Source: Helicobacter sp. 12S02232-10
GTDB taxonomy: Bacteria; Campylobacterota; Campylobacteria; Campylobacterales; Helicobacteraceae
Length of the DNA: 64,000 nt
Direction of reading: 5' to 3'
Assembly: GCF_002272895.1 (NCBI RefSeq)
Contig: NZ_MLAQ01000010.1
Span: 21,950 to 85,949, forward strand
Shown: positions 26,823 through 38,200 of the stretch, piece after piece
Numbering within the stretch: the stretch's first letter is position 1
How the letters are laid out: every line of letters starts with the position of its first letter
Made by a program: the position numbers and the translations under genes
The notes under the pieces: model-generated
Told to the model about the DNA's origin: nothing
The model's database searches: none
Seen by the model: only the letters and a program-made list of their open reading frames with translations

Positions 26823-29800
26823 ATGGATAAGCTCATTTCCAAATCTCTACAACTAGCAGAAATGTTACAAGAAAAAATTACGCAACACATCTCTTCATCA
26901 GAAAAAAAATTTCATCAAAAAATGCAAAAACTCTTAGAAAATCCCAAAAATAAAGTAATGTTGATTGAACTTCTTGATCGAAGCTTCCGATGCTTTGATA
27001 ATAAAGCAAGGTTCAATGAAATCGAATACATTTTAGAAAAATACGGCATTGCCGACTTTTTTTCCGCCTATGAGAAATTTTTATTAATGGCTTTTTTGTC
27101 TGCAGGAAAACTTGCTCCTAGCATTAGTGTGCCTTTTTTTGTCAATCATATCAGAAAAGACACCCAAACAATGGTATTAGATGAAGAAAAATCAAAGCTT
27201 GATGCCCATATCATTAAAAGAGAAGAGCAAAACATCACTCTGAATGTAAATCTTATCGGCGAAGAAGTTTTGGGCGAAGCAGAATCCTTATACAGAATGC
27301 ATAAATATGAAGATGCCCTTAAATCCGAGCATATCAAATATATTTCCATTAAAATCACAACCATTTTTTCACAAATCAATATCATTGATTTTGAATACTC
27401 CAAAAACGAAGTTGTCAAACGTCTTGACACACTTTATGGTATTGCTCAAGAGTATGAGAAAAAACACGGCGTGCAAAAATTTATCAATCTAGATATGGAA
27501 GAATTCAGAGATTTAGAACTTACCGTTGCAGCATTTATGGAATCTGTCTCAAAATTTGACATCAATGCAGGCATTGTTTTACAAGCCTATATTCCAGATT
27601 CTTTGATGTATTTGGAAAAACTCCACGCATTTTCAAAAGAAAGAGTGAAATCAGGCAAACCCCCCATTAAAATCAGATTTGTAAAAGGGGCAAATATGGA
27701 ATCAGAAGAAACCATCGCTTCACAAAAGGGTTGGGCACTCCCAACGTTTTGTAAAAAAATGGATACTGACTCCAACTACAATAAAATGCTTGATTTCGTT
27801 TTAGAGGAAGATAATTACAAATACATCAAAATCGGTATCGCTTCCCATAATATCTTTGAAATTGCTTATGCTTACACAAAAATCTATGAGAAAAAAGCGC
27901 AAGAAAGCTTTACGTTTGAAATGCTTGAGGGAATGAGTCTGCAAGCTTCTTATGAACTCAGCAAAATGCATAAACTCATTCTTTATGCACCCGTATGCAA
28001 TGAAGAACATTTTAACAATGCAATTGCCTATTTAGTCAGAAGACTTGATGAAAATACTAGCGAAGATAATTTTATGCGATATTTTTTCAATCTCAAAGTA
28101 GGATCAAAAAATTGGGAAATCCAAAAACAACTCTTCTTAGACTCTTTAAAAAATATCGTCAAACTAGACAACTCTACCCACAGAACCCAAAATCGTCTCT
28201 TGCCCCAAACAGGAAAAAGCACTTATGACCATCAAGAATTCAGCAATGAAAGCGATACGGATTTCATTCTCCCACAAAATCGCGAATGGGCGCAAAAAAT
28301 CAAAGATAAATATAGTAATTTTCCCATTTTAGAACTCTACCCAGTAGCAGGAGAAAGAGTTGAAACAGCTGGAATGAAAAAAACAGATATTTTTGACAAA
28401 ATAGAAAATAAAAAAATCGCCTCTATTGCTTTAGCTGATCAAGAAGCGATTGAAAAAGTCCTTGAAATAGCTAAAGAAGATAAAAGCGGATTTTCCAAAA
28501 CAGATTCGGAAAAAATCCACAAACTTCTTTCGCAAGCCGCTCAAAAATTGCGCGAAAAAAGAGGGGATTTGATTGGTATTGCAGCCTTAGAGGTTGGTAA
28601 GACCTACGCTGAAACAGATGCAGAAGTCAGTGAGGCGATTGACTTTTTGGAATTTTATCCTTACAGCTTAAAAACACTCAAAGAACAAAATCCTAAGGCA
28701 AATTTTTCTCCTAAGGGTGTCGGGGTAGTCATTGCCCCTTGGAATTTTCCAGTAGGAATTTCTGCAGGCACCATTGCTGCTCCTTTAGCTGCAGGAAATC
28801 GAGTGATTTATAAACCCTCAAGTCTCTCAAGTGTCACAGGTTATATGCTTTGTGAATGCTTTTGGGAAGCAGGAATTCCAAGAGATGCACTCATTTATCT
28901 GCCTGCAAAAGGTTCAGATATCAGCAAATATCTTTTAAAAGATGAAGCGATCAGTTTTGCCGTCCTCACTGGAGGTGAAGACACCGCTTATAAAATGCTT
29001 GAAGCCAACCCTGCACTTTTACTTTCTGCAGAAACAGGCGGAAAAAATGCAACCATCGTCAGTAAAATGGCCGACAGAGATCAAGCCATTAAAAATATTA
29101 TCCATTCTGCATTCAGTAATTCAGGACAAAAATGTTCTGCAACTTCACTTTTGATTTTGGAAGAAGAAGTTTATAAAGATGAGAATTTCAAAAAAACCTT
29201 GATTGATGCGACACAAAGTATGTCTGTCGGCAATCCATTTATCTTAAAAAACAAAATTGGGACGCTTGCTGATAAGGTCAATGATAAAGTTCAAAAAGCG
29301 ATTGATTCCAAAGAAGATCACGAAGAATGGGTTATCAAGCCTGAATTTATCAACAACAATCCGTATTTAATGAAACCTGCTATCAAATACGGCACAAAAA
29401 AAGGTGACTATACACACAAAACAGAACTTTTTGTTCCTATTCTTTCAGTAATGTGTGCAAAAGATCTCGCTGATGCCATATCGATTGCAAATTCTACAGG
29501 GTATGGGCTCACAAGTGGATTAGAATCTTTAGATGAGAGAGAATGGGATTATTATATCAATCATATCGAAGCAGGAAATATCTATATCAACAAGCCCACT
29601 ACCGGAGCAATTGTATTGCGCCAACCTTTTGGCGGGGTTAAAAAATCTGCCATCGGATTTGGACGCAAAGTAGGTATTTTTAACTACATTACTCAATTTA
29701 CAGATATCATCCAAAAAGATGCGGATTCACACCTGCTCGACTCAACAATTTCAAAAAGTCTAGAGCAACTTGAAAATTCTCCTGACTTAAATAAAGAACA

Positions 29801-30356
29801 ACAAGAAGCATTGAAGCCAATCATAATGATGGCAAAAAGCTATGCTTATCATAATAAAAATGAATTTGAAACCAAAAAAGACTATGTCCATATTCGAGGT
29901 GAAGACAACCTATTTTCTTATACAAAAGTCAAATCCATCGGTTATCGTATCAGCAAGCAAGACAGCTTAAAAGACATTATGGGCGTTATCATCGGAGCTA
30001 ATACCTGCGACATTCCCTTAACCTTAAGCATTGCTTCCAAAGAAAACAATCCCTACTTTGAGTTTGTAGAAAAAAGTTTGAGCAAACTTGCCCTCAATGC
30101 CAAAATCCATTATGAAAGTGATAAAGAATTCGCAGAAAAAATTTCCCAATTCGGACGCGTAAGATATTTTGCCAAACCAAACAGAACAGATCCTATCTAT
30201 CAAGCCGCAGCAACCAATGCTATAGTCATTGCTTCAGCAAAACCAATTATCAATGGGCGTTTTGAACTGCTTTATTATCATTTTGAAAAATCCGTTAGTA
30301 TTTCTTACCATCGATACGGAAATCTAGGCGCTAGAGCGCTTGAAAAAAAGGATTAA
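26823..30356 (+). CDS. putA: Bifunctional proline dehydrogenase / P5C dehydrogenase PutA
   Basis: It oxidises proline to glutamate in two steps, feeding electrons to quinone and then NAD. The 1177-residue protein has an N-terminal helical region, the FAD-dependent proline dehydrogenase barrel (about 130-450; [19 protein letters not shown]) and the aldehyde dehydrogenase domain (about 510-1000). In the latter, VIAPWNFP, the glutamate in LSAETGGKN and the catalytic Cys in SGQKCSATS (near residue 770) are visible. There is no ribbon-helix-helix domain, so it is catalytic only. A C-terminal extension of about 170 residues follows, as in H. pylori PutA. putP starts immediately after it. Confidence 0.96.
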   Translation: MDKLISKSLQLAEMLQEKITQHISSSEKKFHQKMQKLLENPKNKVMLIELLDRSFRCFDNKARFNEIEYILEKYGIADFFSAYEKFLLMAFLSAGKLAPSISVPFFVNHIRKDTQTMVLDEEKSKLDAHIIKREEQNITLNVNLIGEEVLGEAESLYRMHKYEDALKSEHIKYISIKITTIFSQINIIDFEYSKNEVVKRLDTLYGIAQEYEKKHGVQKFINLDMEEFRDLELTVAAFMESVSKFDINAGIVLQAYIPDSLMYLEKLHAFSKERVKSGKPPIKIRFVKGANMESEETIASQKGWALPTFCKKMDTDSNYNKMLDFVLEEDNYKYIKIGIASHNIFEIAYAYTKIYEKKAQESFTFEMLEGMSLQASYELSKMHKLILYAPVCNEEHFNNAIAYLVRRLDENTSEDNFMRYFFNLKVGSKNWEIQKQLFLDSLKNIVKLDNSTHRTQNRLLPQTGKSTYDHQEFSNESDTDFILPQNREWAQKIKDKYSNFPILELYPVAGERVETAGMKKTDIFDKIENKKIASIALADQEAIEKVLEIAKEDKSGFSKTDSEKIHKLLSQAAQKLREKRGDLIGIAALEVGKTYAETDAEVSEAIDFLEFYPYSLKTLKEQNPKANFSPKGVGVVIAPWNFPVGISAGTIAAPLAAGNRVIYKPSSLSSVTGYMLCECFWEAGIPRDALIYLPAKGSDISKYLLKDEAISFAVLTGGEDTAYKMLEANPALLLSAETGGKNATIVSKMADRDQAIKNIIHSAFSNSGQKCSATSLLILEEEVYKDENFKKTLIDATQSMSVGNPFILKNKIGTLADKVNDKVQKAIDSKEDHEEWVIKPEFINNNPYLMKPAIKYGTKKGDYTHKTELFVPILSVMCAKDLADAISIANSTGYGLTSGLESLDEREWDYYINHIEAGNIYINKPTTGAIVLRQPFGGVKKSAIGFGRKVGIFNYITQFTDIIQKDADSHLLDSTISKSLEQLENSPDLNKEQQEALKPIIMMAKSYAYHNKNEFETKKDYVHIRGEDNLFSYTKVKSIGYRISKQDSLKDIMGVIIGANTCDIPLTLSIASKENNPYFEFVEKSLSKLALNAKIHYESDKEFAEKISQFGRVRYFAKPNRTDPIYQAAATNAIVIASAKPIINGRFELLYYHFEKSVSISYHRYGNLGARALEKKD

Positions 30357-30357
30357 A

Positions 30358-31851
30358 ATGGGATTAGAAACAGTCACATTAAGTTTTCCAATTGTCACGA
30401 CTTTTATTATCTATGCACTGATTATGCTTTACATCGGTTTTTATTTTTATAGGAAAAATGAAACCACAGAAGATTATTTTCTTGGAAACAGGACTATGGG
30501 TCCTTTCATCAGTGCGCTTTCAGCAGGTGCTTCAGATATGAGCGGGTGGCTTTTAATGGGACTGCCTGGAGCTTTGTATGTAGGTGGTCTTGCTACAAGC
30601 TACATTGCCATTGGATTAAGCATAGGAGCGTTCATCAATTGGGCGTTGGTCGCCAAAAGACTGCGTGTTTATACAAGCGTGATTGCAAATTCCATCACGA
30701 TTCCAGATTATTTTGAAACAAGATTTTCTGACGATAAGCATATTTTAAGACTCATTTCGGCGTTTGTTATCCTGATATTTTTTATATTTTACATTTCTTC
30801 AGGGCTTGTCAGCGGAGCTAAACTTTTTGAAGCAACCTTTGGAATCAAATATAATTATGCCCTCATCACTGGAACGATTATTATTGTGGCATATACATTT
30901 TTTGGCGGTTATAAAGCAGTCTGTTGGACAGATTTGATTCAAGGGCTTTTGATGATGGGTGCATTAGTTGTAGTGCCCCTTGTTATGCTTTATCATCTAG
31001 GCGGTGTTGGTGAAGCCACCTCTTTAGTCAAAGAAATCAAACCCGAAGCCTTATCATTTGGAACAGGAGTGAGTGTCATAGGCATTATTTCTTCACTAGC
31101 TTGGGGACTAGGATATTTTGGACAACCCCATATTTTAGTGCGCTTTATGTCGATACGCTCAGTTAGAGAAATTCCAATAGCTACGGCAATAGGGATTTCT
31201 TGGATGGTTATTAGCCTTTTAGGGGCTTGTCTGATTGGGATTTCAGGGATCGCTTATATTGTAAAATTTGACATTTCTTTGAATGATCCTGAAAAAATCT
31301 TTATCGTAATGAGTCAATTACTCTTTAATCCTTGGATTGCAGGGATTTTACTCAGCGCCATATTAGCAGCAGTTATGAGTACAGCAAGCTCTCAACTTCT
31401 TGTATCTTCTTCAACCATCGCAGAAGATTTCTATCGAAAAATTTTCAATCGCAAAGCCCCGCCAAAGCTAGTGATGATTGTTTCGCGTATCTCAGTTTTA
31501 ATTGTAGCTTGCGTGGCTTTTTTGATTTCTACCGATAAAAACTCAAGCATACTCAGTATCGTAGCCTACGCTTGGGCAGGATTTGGCGCAAGTTTTGGGA
31601 GTGTTATTATTTTTTCACTTTTTTGGTCAAGAATGACCCGAATGGGTGCTATTTCAGGTATGATTACAGGAGCAGCGGTAGTTATTCTATATAAAAATTT
31701 TGGCACACAATTTTTTGACATTTATGAAATCGTACCAGGATTTTTGTGTGCAAGTATCGCCATTATTGGAGTAAGTCTGATGCAACCAGTAAGACCAGGC
31801 ACCAAAGAAGCCTTTGAAACAATGCTGAAAGAAATTCACAAAAACGCTTAA
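30358..31851 (+). CDS. putP: Sodium/proline symporter PutP
   Basis: This SSS-family transporter of 497 residues with about 13 membrane helices imports proline with sodium for PutA. The N terminus contains the family motifs [21 protein letters not shown] and [14 protein letters not shown], and further on [15 protein letters not shown], which carries sodium-site serines and threonine. The ATG at 30358 comes two bases after the putA stop with AAAGGA before it; an in-frame upstream start inside putA (30340) lacks support. Confidence 0.95.
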   Translation: MGLETVTLSFPIVTTFIIYALIMLYIGFYFYRKNETTEDYFLGNRTMGPFISALSAGASDMSGWLLMGLPGALYVGGLATSYIAIGLSIGAFINWALVAKRLRVYTSVIANSITIPDYFETRFSDDKHILRLISAFVILIFFIFYISSGLVSGAKLFEATFGIKYNYALITGTIIIVAYTFFGGYKAVCWTDLIQGLLMMGALVVVPLVMLYHLGGVGEATSLVKEIKPEALSFGTGVSVIGIISSLAWGLGYFGQPHILVRFMSIRSVREIPIATAIGISWMVISLLGACLIGISGIAYIVKFDISLNDPEKIFIVMSQLLFNPWIAGILLSAILAAVMSTASSQLLVSSSTIAEDFYRKIFNRKAPPKLVMIVSRISVLIVACVAFLISTDKNSSILSIVAYAWAGFGASFGSVIIFSLFWSRMTRMGAISGMITGAAVVILYKNFGTQFFDIYEIVPGFLCASIAIIGVSLMQPVRPGTKEAFETMLKEIHKNA

Positions 31852-31863
31852 TAAAGGAATCCT

Positions 31864-32733
31864 ATGAGGGGTTTGATGTTTGTGTCTATGATGCTTTGGG
31901 GGCTGACTTGGACAGCATCAAAAATAATGGTCGAACAAGCTGATCCCTTTGTGATTGCTTGTATCAAATGTGGCATTGTGACTTTAAGCTTCCTGCCTCT
32001 GATGCTTTATTTAAAAATCCCTTTTCATCTCCCTAAAAGCTCAATTTTCCCTACAATTTTGGTAGGCATTTTCAATACAATTTATAATTATTTGCTCTTA
32101 ATCGGATTGCAATATGGAGATGCAGGCAGTGCCGGTGTGATTGCTGAAGTTTTAGCTCCATTTTTTGCTACATTTGTTTGGATGATTGTCAAAAAAAGCA
32201 CACTTTTAAGAAAAGAAAAAATCGGATTATTTTTGGGTATTGTTTCAGCAGCTTTTTTGGTAGATATTTCTAACCCGCGTGTTTTATTTTCACTCTTTAA
32301 CGCTATTTATGTATTTGCTGCTCTGATGTGGGCGTGCATTACTATCAGCTCGCGATACGCTACAGAATCAGCCAATCCTATTGCAATTAATTTTTATAGT
32401 TCGATGATCCCTTTTATTATATTTTTGCCTTTTTTATTCATTCAAGATATGCAACCTATATTTGAGGCCAATCGGAGTTTTTGGCTTTCTATGTTTAGCG
32501 TTACCATTTTATCCACGACATTTGCCACAACTATTTTCTATAAAGGGATCAAAGTCTTAGGAGTTACACAAGGAGGAATTTTTGTTCTTTTGGTCCCTGT
32601 CGGAGCATTGTTATTTGCTTGGATATTCTTGGGTGAAATACCAAAAATTCACACAATTATCGGTGGAGGTGTTGCCATTGGTGCAATTTACCTCATTAAT
32701 TTTTATCGCCCGAAACGACGAAAAAATAAATAA
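31864..32733 (+). CDS. EamA/DMT-family transporter
   Basis: The 289-residue protein has ten hydrophobic helices in two repeats of five, the drug/metabolite transporter fold. The first repeat opens MMLWGLTWTASKIMVEQADP and the second carries SVTILSTTFATTIFYKGIK. Such proteins often export amino acids or metabolites. It follows putP by 12 bases with AAGGAAT before its ATG and may be in the same transcript. Its C terminus YRPKRRKNK is a natural basic end, so the mobile-element remnant that abuts it does not appear to have cut it. Confidence 0.82.
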   Translation: MRGLMFVSMMLWGLTWTASKIMVEQADPFVIACIKCGIVTLSFLPLMLYLKIPFHLPKSSIFPTILVGIFNTIYNYLLLIGLQYGDAGSAGVIAEVLAPFFATFVWMIVKKSTLLRKEKIGLFLGIVSAAFLVDISNPRVLFSLFNAIYVFAALMWACITISSRYATESANPIAINFYSSMIPFIIFLPFLFIQDMQPIFEANRSFWLSMFSVTILSTTFATTIFYKGIKVLGVTQGGIFVLLVPVGALLFAWIFLGEIPKIHTIIGGGVAIGAIYLINFYRPKRRKNK

Positions 32734-32734
32734 A

Positions 32735-34427
32735 ATCTTTTGTGGTTTTGATTTCAGATACATCAATATTTAATAACTTCGCTTCCTTGATCCAATCGCT
32801 ATTTTTTTGCGTGCTTGGAGTTAAGATTAAAATATTTCTCCCCCCTGCTTTTAATTTACGCTTAATGATTCCAAGCCCTGTTAATGTTTTGCCCGTTCCT
32901 GTGCCATTTGTGAATAATACCCCCCTGCCTCCATTAGCAAATCTCTCTTCAGCAAACTTTACATCTTCTACTTGCTCTTTTAATAAGTAAGGTAAATCTG
33001 CACGGATATCTTCAAGATCATTAAAAATAATGCTTGTTTTATTTTCGGCAAGATTTTGCAGGCGGATTCTTTCTCGAGTGTCTTTAAACAATGGAACGAA
33101 GTCTTGAGTAGGACTCACATCATTTGCAATGCTTGTCGCTTCTTTTTGAATGCTTTCTTCAATGAATCGAGGATCATTGATGATAGCATTGATTTTTGAT
33201 GGGTCGGTTTGTGGATCCAATATTTCTTCTTGTTTTTTAGAAACAAAATCGGATTCTTTTAATTTTGTTTTACTTGTAGCTTCCGAGTTTAATTTTAATG
33301 CTTCTTCTTGTTGTGTTAATGTTTTTTCGGTAAAATCACGAGGAAGATTGTTCGAGGGTAGAACATCCCTTGAGGCAACCCCGTTACTTGGCAGAAGGTC
33401 TGAACGGGACAATCTTGTATCCTCATAAGCTGTTATTACCCAATGATTATCACCTTTATTGTGCCAACCTTTTGATAAACCTAACTTATAATTATTTAAT
33501 ACAATAGTTTTAAATTCCCCATTCTTAACCAATTCACCATCTTTTACAATCCTAGGAATCTTTTCAACCATTTCAGGATGTTTTTCTAAGATGTGTTTTA
33601 ACCCCATCTTTTCATTTCCCCAGATTAAATCAATATCGCCTAAGCCTTCTTTAAAAAAAGCCCCTGCAACCTGCCCTTCTTTTGTCCTCAAAAGATGATC
33701 AATCGCTTCTTTTCCTCTATGATAATAATTAGAATAATTCCTGCCAAACTCCTCTAAAGGTTTTATCTTAGATCGAAGAAATTGAAGTTCTGCAACTGCA
33801 CTTTTATAGTGCCCTTCTACGACTCTATCAACTTCTTTGACTCTTCTCAATATAAAAACCTTTGCCTCTGCTATCGGTATAGCATCTTTTGGTTCTATGA
33901 GAGACACCCCTGTTTTTGTTCGAGCTTGTCTAAAAAGTTCATCTGCATATTTTTTTGTATAAGATGTGGCATTGGAGAGTTTTTTAATTTCTTTAATCAA
34001 AGCATTGTCTTTGATAACAATGGGTTCGATTGTTAAAAACCCTTGTTTTGAAAATTCTAATTCATTTTTATTGAATTGGATATTATCTTTAATGATATTT
34101 TGCCAGCTTGTGAGATCGTGGATATCTTTTGGCGAAGCTTTTTTTAATTTTGCCTCATTCTTTTTTAATTCTGCCTCCCAATACTTTAACCCTCTTTGAA
34201 AACGGATACTTTCTTCTTTGAGTGCTTCTTCTTGCTGTGTTAATGTTTTTTCGGCAACATTTGAAAGAGGGTTGTTTGGGTGAAGACCATCGCCCGAAGT
34301 AATCCCATTTTTGGAAGGACATCAAAATGGGGCAACTCTGTATTTTCATACGATGTTATTACCCAACGATTATCACCTTTATTATTCCAACCTTTGCTTA
34401 ATCTTATTCTAAATTTTTCATTAAACT
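32735..34427 (-). pseudogene. Remnant of a giant mobile-element gene: tandem nuclease-like (PBECR) units and start of a helicase
   Basis: Read leftwards, the fragment opens at 34427 with LSKGWNNKGDNRWVITSYE, shifts frame near 34315, then continues open through coiled-coil sequence to about 32740. A second, fuller unit contains GDIDLIWGNEKMGLKHILEKH-type sequence and LSKGWHNKGDNHWVITAYE, features of the barnase/EndoU/colicin E5-like nuclease domains found in phages and integrative elements. After a polar linker comes a helicase start with Walker A FTNGTGTGKTLTG and ILILTPSTQ, which then ends abruptly near 32740, after motif Ia. Both units are followed by EKTLTQQEEAL. Giant helicase/methylase proteins of Helicobacter integrative elements have such domains. 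The fragment is truncated at both ends and frameshifted. Confidence 0.75.
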
Positions 34428-34619
34428 AGTCCTGTCTTTATTCATTTAGGCGACTTTCTTATGGTTTCGATTGTCTTATTCTTGTATTTAAAAATTTTTA
34501 AATTTTGATTCAATAGGTTGGCATCAATGCTTTTTTGCAAATTACTTATAGGATTTAAATTATATTTAACTTTATATTTGGAATAATTCTTTTTCAATTT
34601 TCTTAAGGAATGATTGCAA
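34428..34619. other. Junction between the mobile-element remnant and the secretion operon
   Basis: This is 192 bases without a supported gene. On the minus strand a frame from about 34610 to 34442 encodes a Lys/Asn-rich stretch (NPISNLQKSIDANLLNQNLK) that could be another scrap of the same element, but it has no start of its own outside the next gene. AAGGA at 34605-34609 is the probable ribosome site for the secretion operon. Confidence 0.3.
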
Positions 34620-35846
34620 ATGATTCGCACAGACAAAAAAACTAAGGTTGTTTTTTCCACCGGCAATGGCTTTTTAGATACAAGCTTTCGCCCTGTAAAA
34701 CCTTCCAAATCAGATGCAATCATTGCCTGCGCCAATAGCACTTCACTTATCAAAGGGCAAATACGTATTGATAAAAATTCTTTACCTTCTTCAAATATTG
34801 CCTTTTCAGATTGGCTTTATGCTAAATGTATTGAACAAGATATATTTGAGGCAAATACGAAATATGCTTTTGTTTATCTATGTGAAGATACTTCATCTGA
34901 AAAAATTTTTCAAATTTATGGGACTGATGTGGCTTTACAATCAAATCAAATCCTGATCCCTGATATTTTCCTGCCAATGGGATTAGATTCGGCAATGACG
35001 GTATCAGGTTTATTTTTATTTGATAAAAATCTTGTATTTTATCATCAAAATAAACTCGTTTATCACGCTTTATGTGAAAATTCCCAATCAATTCTAAAGG
35101 CTTTGGAATACATTCGCGCCATTTATTCTGCAACCCCTTCGATTATTTATAGTCAAAATCCTAATATTACTGATCTCCCTCTTCAGATTTGCCCATTAAA
35201 AACCCTTGTAAATAACAACGAAAACCCTATCGCTGCACTTTCTTTTCTCTATTTTTCCAAATCCAAAATAACCCCTTTACCTCTCCTTTTTCTCAATTCT
35301 AAAACTTCCTCTTTCTCTAAAAGCAATACTTTCAGATTGCTCTTTAAAACAATGTGTGCCATCATCTTAATGCTTACTTATCCGATGGGCGAATTTTTTT
35401 ATAACCTTTATTTAAAAACCAAATTTGAAGATCTTGCAAACAAAAATCTCCAAATTCTCAAAGAAATATCAGCACTCCCTCAAAATTCTCATCTCTATGC
35501 AAAAAAAGCTAAAAATTCCCTCCTTCAAGAACATTTACATTCTCTTTATGAGGCTGAAATCTCCTACCTACCACGTTATGAATTGATTGCAAATTTAACC
35601 AAAATGCTTAAAGGCAAAGGAATTTCAGTTCAAGACCTGCATTTAAGCAGTGATATTTTGCAAGACGGCTTTGCTATGAGTCTTGAGGTTTCAAGTCTAT
35701 CTCAAAAAAATATCATCAACTCCATCAATATCTTAAAAAATAACCCACTTTGGGCGGATAAGGAACAGCAAATTTTTAGCGGGGCAATCACAAAAAGCCA
35801 AGAAAAATCTTTCGCTCAAATTATTTTGGTTCATAATGTTTTCTGA
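34620..35846 (+). CDS. GspL/PilM-like inner-membrane assembly protein
   Basis: The 408-residue protein is first in a tightly packed seven-gene secretion/pilus operon. The first 230 residues are cytoplasmic with a weak actin-like appearance, as in GspL or PilM, then comes one membrane helix (about 238-258, FKTMCAIILMLTYPMGEFF), a periplasmic coiled coil and a small C-terminal alpha/beta domain. This single-pass layout matches GspL, which links the GspE ATPase to the envelope. The ATG at 34620 is preferred to a TTG at 34614, since AAGGA precedes it. Sequence similarity to known GspL is not obvious by eye, so the call rests on topology and operon position. Confidence 0.6.
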   Translation: MIRTDKKTKVVFSTGNGFLDTSFRPVKPSKSDAIIACANSTSLIKGQIRIDKNSLPSSNIAFSDWLYAKCIEQDIFEANTKYAFVYLCEDTSSEKIFQIYGTDVALQSNQILIPDIFLPMGLDSAMTVSGLFLFDKNLVFYHQNKLVYHALCENSQSILKALEYIRAIYSATPSIIYSQNPNITDLPLQICPLKTLVNNNENPIAALSFLYFSKSKITPLPLLFLNSKTSSFSKSNTFRLLFKTMCAIILMLTYPMGEFFYNLYLKTKFEDLANKNLQILKEISALPQNSHLYAKKAKNSLLQEHLHSLYEAEISYLPRYELIANLTKMLKGKGISVQDLHLSSDILQDGFAMSLEVSSLSQKNIINSINILKNNPLWADKEQQIFSGAITKSQEKSFAQIILVHNVF

Positions 35847-36381
35847 TGTTTTTGAACGCTTTGAGAATCATATCCAAAGCAAAACCAAAAAAGAGCTTAC
35901 CATCTTTTTAATTCTACTTTTAAGCTTGATTTTTTCCATCATTTATTTCTTGCTTTTGCCTCCTGTTTTACGTATATTTTCTGAACAAAAAGAGGCGTAT
36001 GAAACCTTAAAATTGACTTACTTGAAAAATCTTTCGCATTTTGAAGAAATTTCTCAAAAACGCCAAGAAAAGTATTCAGACAACAAAAATAAAACTACAG
36101 ACTTGCTAAAAAATTTCAAAAAAGCCTCTAGAGATAATTATGATTTGCTTGCATTGATTGGAGAACTCAATGTCGCATTAGATCTCCAAAGCATTTCAGA
36201 CATTTCCAATGAAAAAGAAGATTTATTCTTTTGTCTTCAAGGCAAATTTGAAAATTTTATGGAATGGATGCGTATTCTAGAAGAAAACTACTTTGTTTTT
36301 ATCGAAGATCTGCATATATTTTCCAAAGAAAATACTCTTGTCTATCAAGTCCATATTAAAAATCTAGGGAATTCATTATGA
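35836..36381 (+). CDS. GspM/PilO-like inner-membrane protein
   Basis: The 181-residue protein has an N-terminal cytoplasmic segment, one membrane helix (about residues 22-45, FLILLLSLIFSIIYFLLLPP), a long coiled coil and a small C-terminal domain. This is the GspM/PilO architecture, the partner of GspL/PilN in the inner-membrane platform. It overlaps the previous gene by 11 bases and the next by 4. The assignment is from topology and gene order, not from a diagnostic motif. Confidence 0.6.
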   Translation: MFSDVFERFENHIQSKTKKELTIFLILLLSLIFSIIYFLLLPPVLRIFSEQKEAYETLKLTYLKNLSHFEEISQKRQEKYSDNKNKTTDLLKNFKKASRDNYDLLALIGELNVALDLQSISDISNEKEDLFFCLQGKFENFMEWMRILEENYFVFIEDLHIFSKENTLVYQVHIKNLGNSL

Positions 36382-36689
36382 AAAACTTATGGATAATTTC
36401 CTTAGTTTTTAGCACTCTTTTTTCCGATGCATTTTCTGAAATTTTCTTAAACACTCCTATTGTGATTCCAAAACAAAGGATTTTTAATATTTTTGATTCT
36501 GAAATACTAGGAAAACCAAAACTTGAAATGATTATCAATCAAAAAGCAAAAATCAATGGAAAATGGTATCAAATCGGTCAAAAAGTCTCAGAATACCAAA
36601 TCATACAAATCCAAAAAAATTCTATCGTTCTAAAAAATTTCAAGCAAACTCTAACGCTTTACACACAATTTAATAAGAAGATAAAATGA
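36378..36689 (+). CDS. Small periplasmic protein, GspC/PilP HR-domain-like
   Basis: The 103-residue protein has a signal peptide (LWIISLVFSTLFSDAFS) and a small beta domain. The C-terminal part INGKWYQIGQKVSEYQIIQI followed by SIVLKN follows the pattern of the homology region of GspC and PilP, which docks the inner-membrane complex onto the secretin. It lies just before the secretin gene with a four-base overlap, as PilP does before PilQ. It is short compared with GspC because the cytoplasmic and PDZ parts are absent. Confidence 0.6.
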   Translation: MKNLWIISLVFSTLFSDAFSEIFLNTPIVIPKQRIFNIFDSEILGKPKLEMIINQKAKINGKWYQIGQKVSEYQIIQIQKNSIVLKNFKQTLTLYTQFNKKIK

Positions 36690-38200
36690 AAAAAATAATC
36701 GTATTACTATGCCTTTCTTTGCTCTGTGAGGCAAAAGATTTATGCAATGAAAAAACATTCGATATTTCTACCCATCAAGACATCTCTGCCAAAGAAGTCA
36801 TTGAAGAAATTGCAAGCGAATGTTTTTTTAGTGTCATCTATGCAGATTCAAAAACCAAAGAAATTCTAAATTCTCAAAAACTCATTTTAAACCTCAAATC
36901 CCATAAACTTGAGTCCATCTTGCAAATCATCACTGAAGGAGCGGATTTAAAATATGAAATCAAAAAACGCCATATTGAAATCAAACGACTCCTGACCAAA
37001 ACATTCAATGTTGATTACGTAGCCACTGCCCGAGTGGGTTCAAGCAACACAGATGTTATATTTTCTCAAGACGCACAAAACAACCTCTATCAAAACCAAC
37101 TCTATTCATTGGAAAATCAAAACGATGTCCATCAAAGAGCAATGGCTATAGGAAGCGAACAAACTAGACTCAACATCGGTCGCAGCGGGACAAAAATTTA
37201 TTCCATTGATGAACTGAATTTTTGGGGAGAGCTTGAAAATGAACTTTATGCCATTACTTATCGCCCAGGAGACAAAAATCAACCCGAAAAATCCTCTGAA
37301 ACAAAAAAATCTATCGTTATCAACAAAGGTGCGGGGCTTGTGACAATCACTGCCTCGCCATCTCAAATCAAACGCGTAGAAGACTATATCTTTTTACTCA
37401 ACCAAAAAATGCAAGCACAAGTTCTCATAGATGTCAATATTCTGACCATTTCACACAACAATATCGATACTGCAGGAGTGAATTGGGGAGAAATCTACAA
37501 TTTGGGGATTCAAGGATTGAAAGATGGAAACAACTTGATCACTGCAGGCAAGGGGGGATTCAATTATGGGATTAATATTTTTTCTCAAGACCTCACACTA
37601 GGTAGAATTTTGGAGTTTCTCAATCATTATGGCAAAGTCAGTTCCGTCTCAAACCCAAAGGTTCTTACCCTCAACAACCAACCTGCCATCATTTCAGTAG
37701 GAAACGTATTGCGATATGCGCAGAATCTAGTCTATCAAAACAGCACCAACACAGCAGTGGTTCAAAACATAGGAGAGCATTTTCCAACCGTTTTCTCAGG
37801 AGTTCTTTTGGATGTCACGCCATCCATCAGTAAAGACTATGTGATCTTAAAAATCAATCCCTCAATCACTAAAACCAAAGATTCCAGTATAGAAAACCAA
37901 CCTAATGCCCTCAAATCACCACCAAACTTATCAACCAATCAGCTCTCTTCTATTGTCAAGCTTCAAAACAATCAAAAAGTCATTCTAGGAGGACTTATCC
38001 ACAAAACCCAATCCATTGTCGAAAAAAAGGTCCCTATTTTAGGCTCAATTCCCCTACTCAAATATCTTTTTTCCTATAAAAAAGATCTCAAACAAACCCA
38101 AGAAATCATTATTGTCATCACGCCTAAAATCATTACTGCTACAACTTTTCAAAAAGATTTAGGGTATGCTGGTCTAGAAGGAAACTACAATGAAAACTAA
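36686..38200 (+). CDS. gspD: Secretin (GspD/PilQ/CtsD-like outer-membrane channel)
   Basis: The 504-residue protein begins with a signal peptide (IIVLLCLSLLCEA), then an N0-like domain (STHQDISAKEVIEEIASE) and a second domain, then the secretin barrel region. Barrel hallmarks are VLIDVNILTISHNN, VNWGEI, VSSVSNPKVLTLNNQPA, KLQNNQKVILGGLI and VPILGSIPLLKYLFSYK with IIIVITPKII at the end. Multimers form the large outer-membrane gate. It resembles the secretins of the Campylobacter Cts system and type II/type IV pilus machines more than filamentous-phage secretins. It overlaps the next gene by 11 bases. Confidence 0.88.
   Translation: MKKIIVLLCLSLLCEAKDLCNEKTFDISTHQDISAKEVIEEIASECFFSVIYADSKTKEILNSQKLILNLKSHKLESILQIITEGADLKYEIKKRHIEIKRLLTKTFNVDYVATARVGSSNTDVIFSQDAQNNLYQNQLYSLENQNDVHQRAMAIGSEQTRLNIGRSGTKIYSIDELNFWGELENELYAITYRPGDKNQPEKSSETKKSIVINKGAGLVTITASPSQIKRVEDYIFLLNQKMQAQVLIDVNILTISHNNIDTAGVNWGEIYNLGIQGLKDGNNLITAGKGGFNYGINIFSQDLTLGRILEFLNHYGKVSSVSNPKVLTLNNQPAIISVGNVLRYAQNLVYQNSTNTAVVQNIGEHFPTVFSGVLLDVTPSISKDYVILKINPSITKTKDSSIENQPNALKSPPNLSTNQLSSIVKLQNNQKVILGGLIHKTQSIVEKKVPILGSIPLLKYLFSYKKDLKQTQEIIIVITPKIITATTFQKDLGYAGLEGNYNEN

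Noticed and set aside
31864..32733. EamA gene truncated by the mobile-element remnant
   Set aside because: The protein has ten helices, normal length and a natural basic C terminus, so it looks complete even though the remnant starts right after it.
34442..34753. Minus-strand gene before the secretion operon
   Set aside because: Its first half lies across the GspL-like gene in another frame and has no believable start; only the 3' half might be a remnant scrap.
36686..38200. Filamentous-phage secretin
   Set aside because: It is embedded in an operon with GspE, GspF and inner-membrane platform genes and no phage coat or Zot genes are present.
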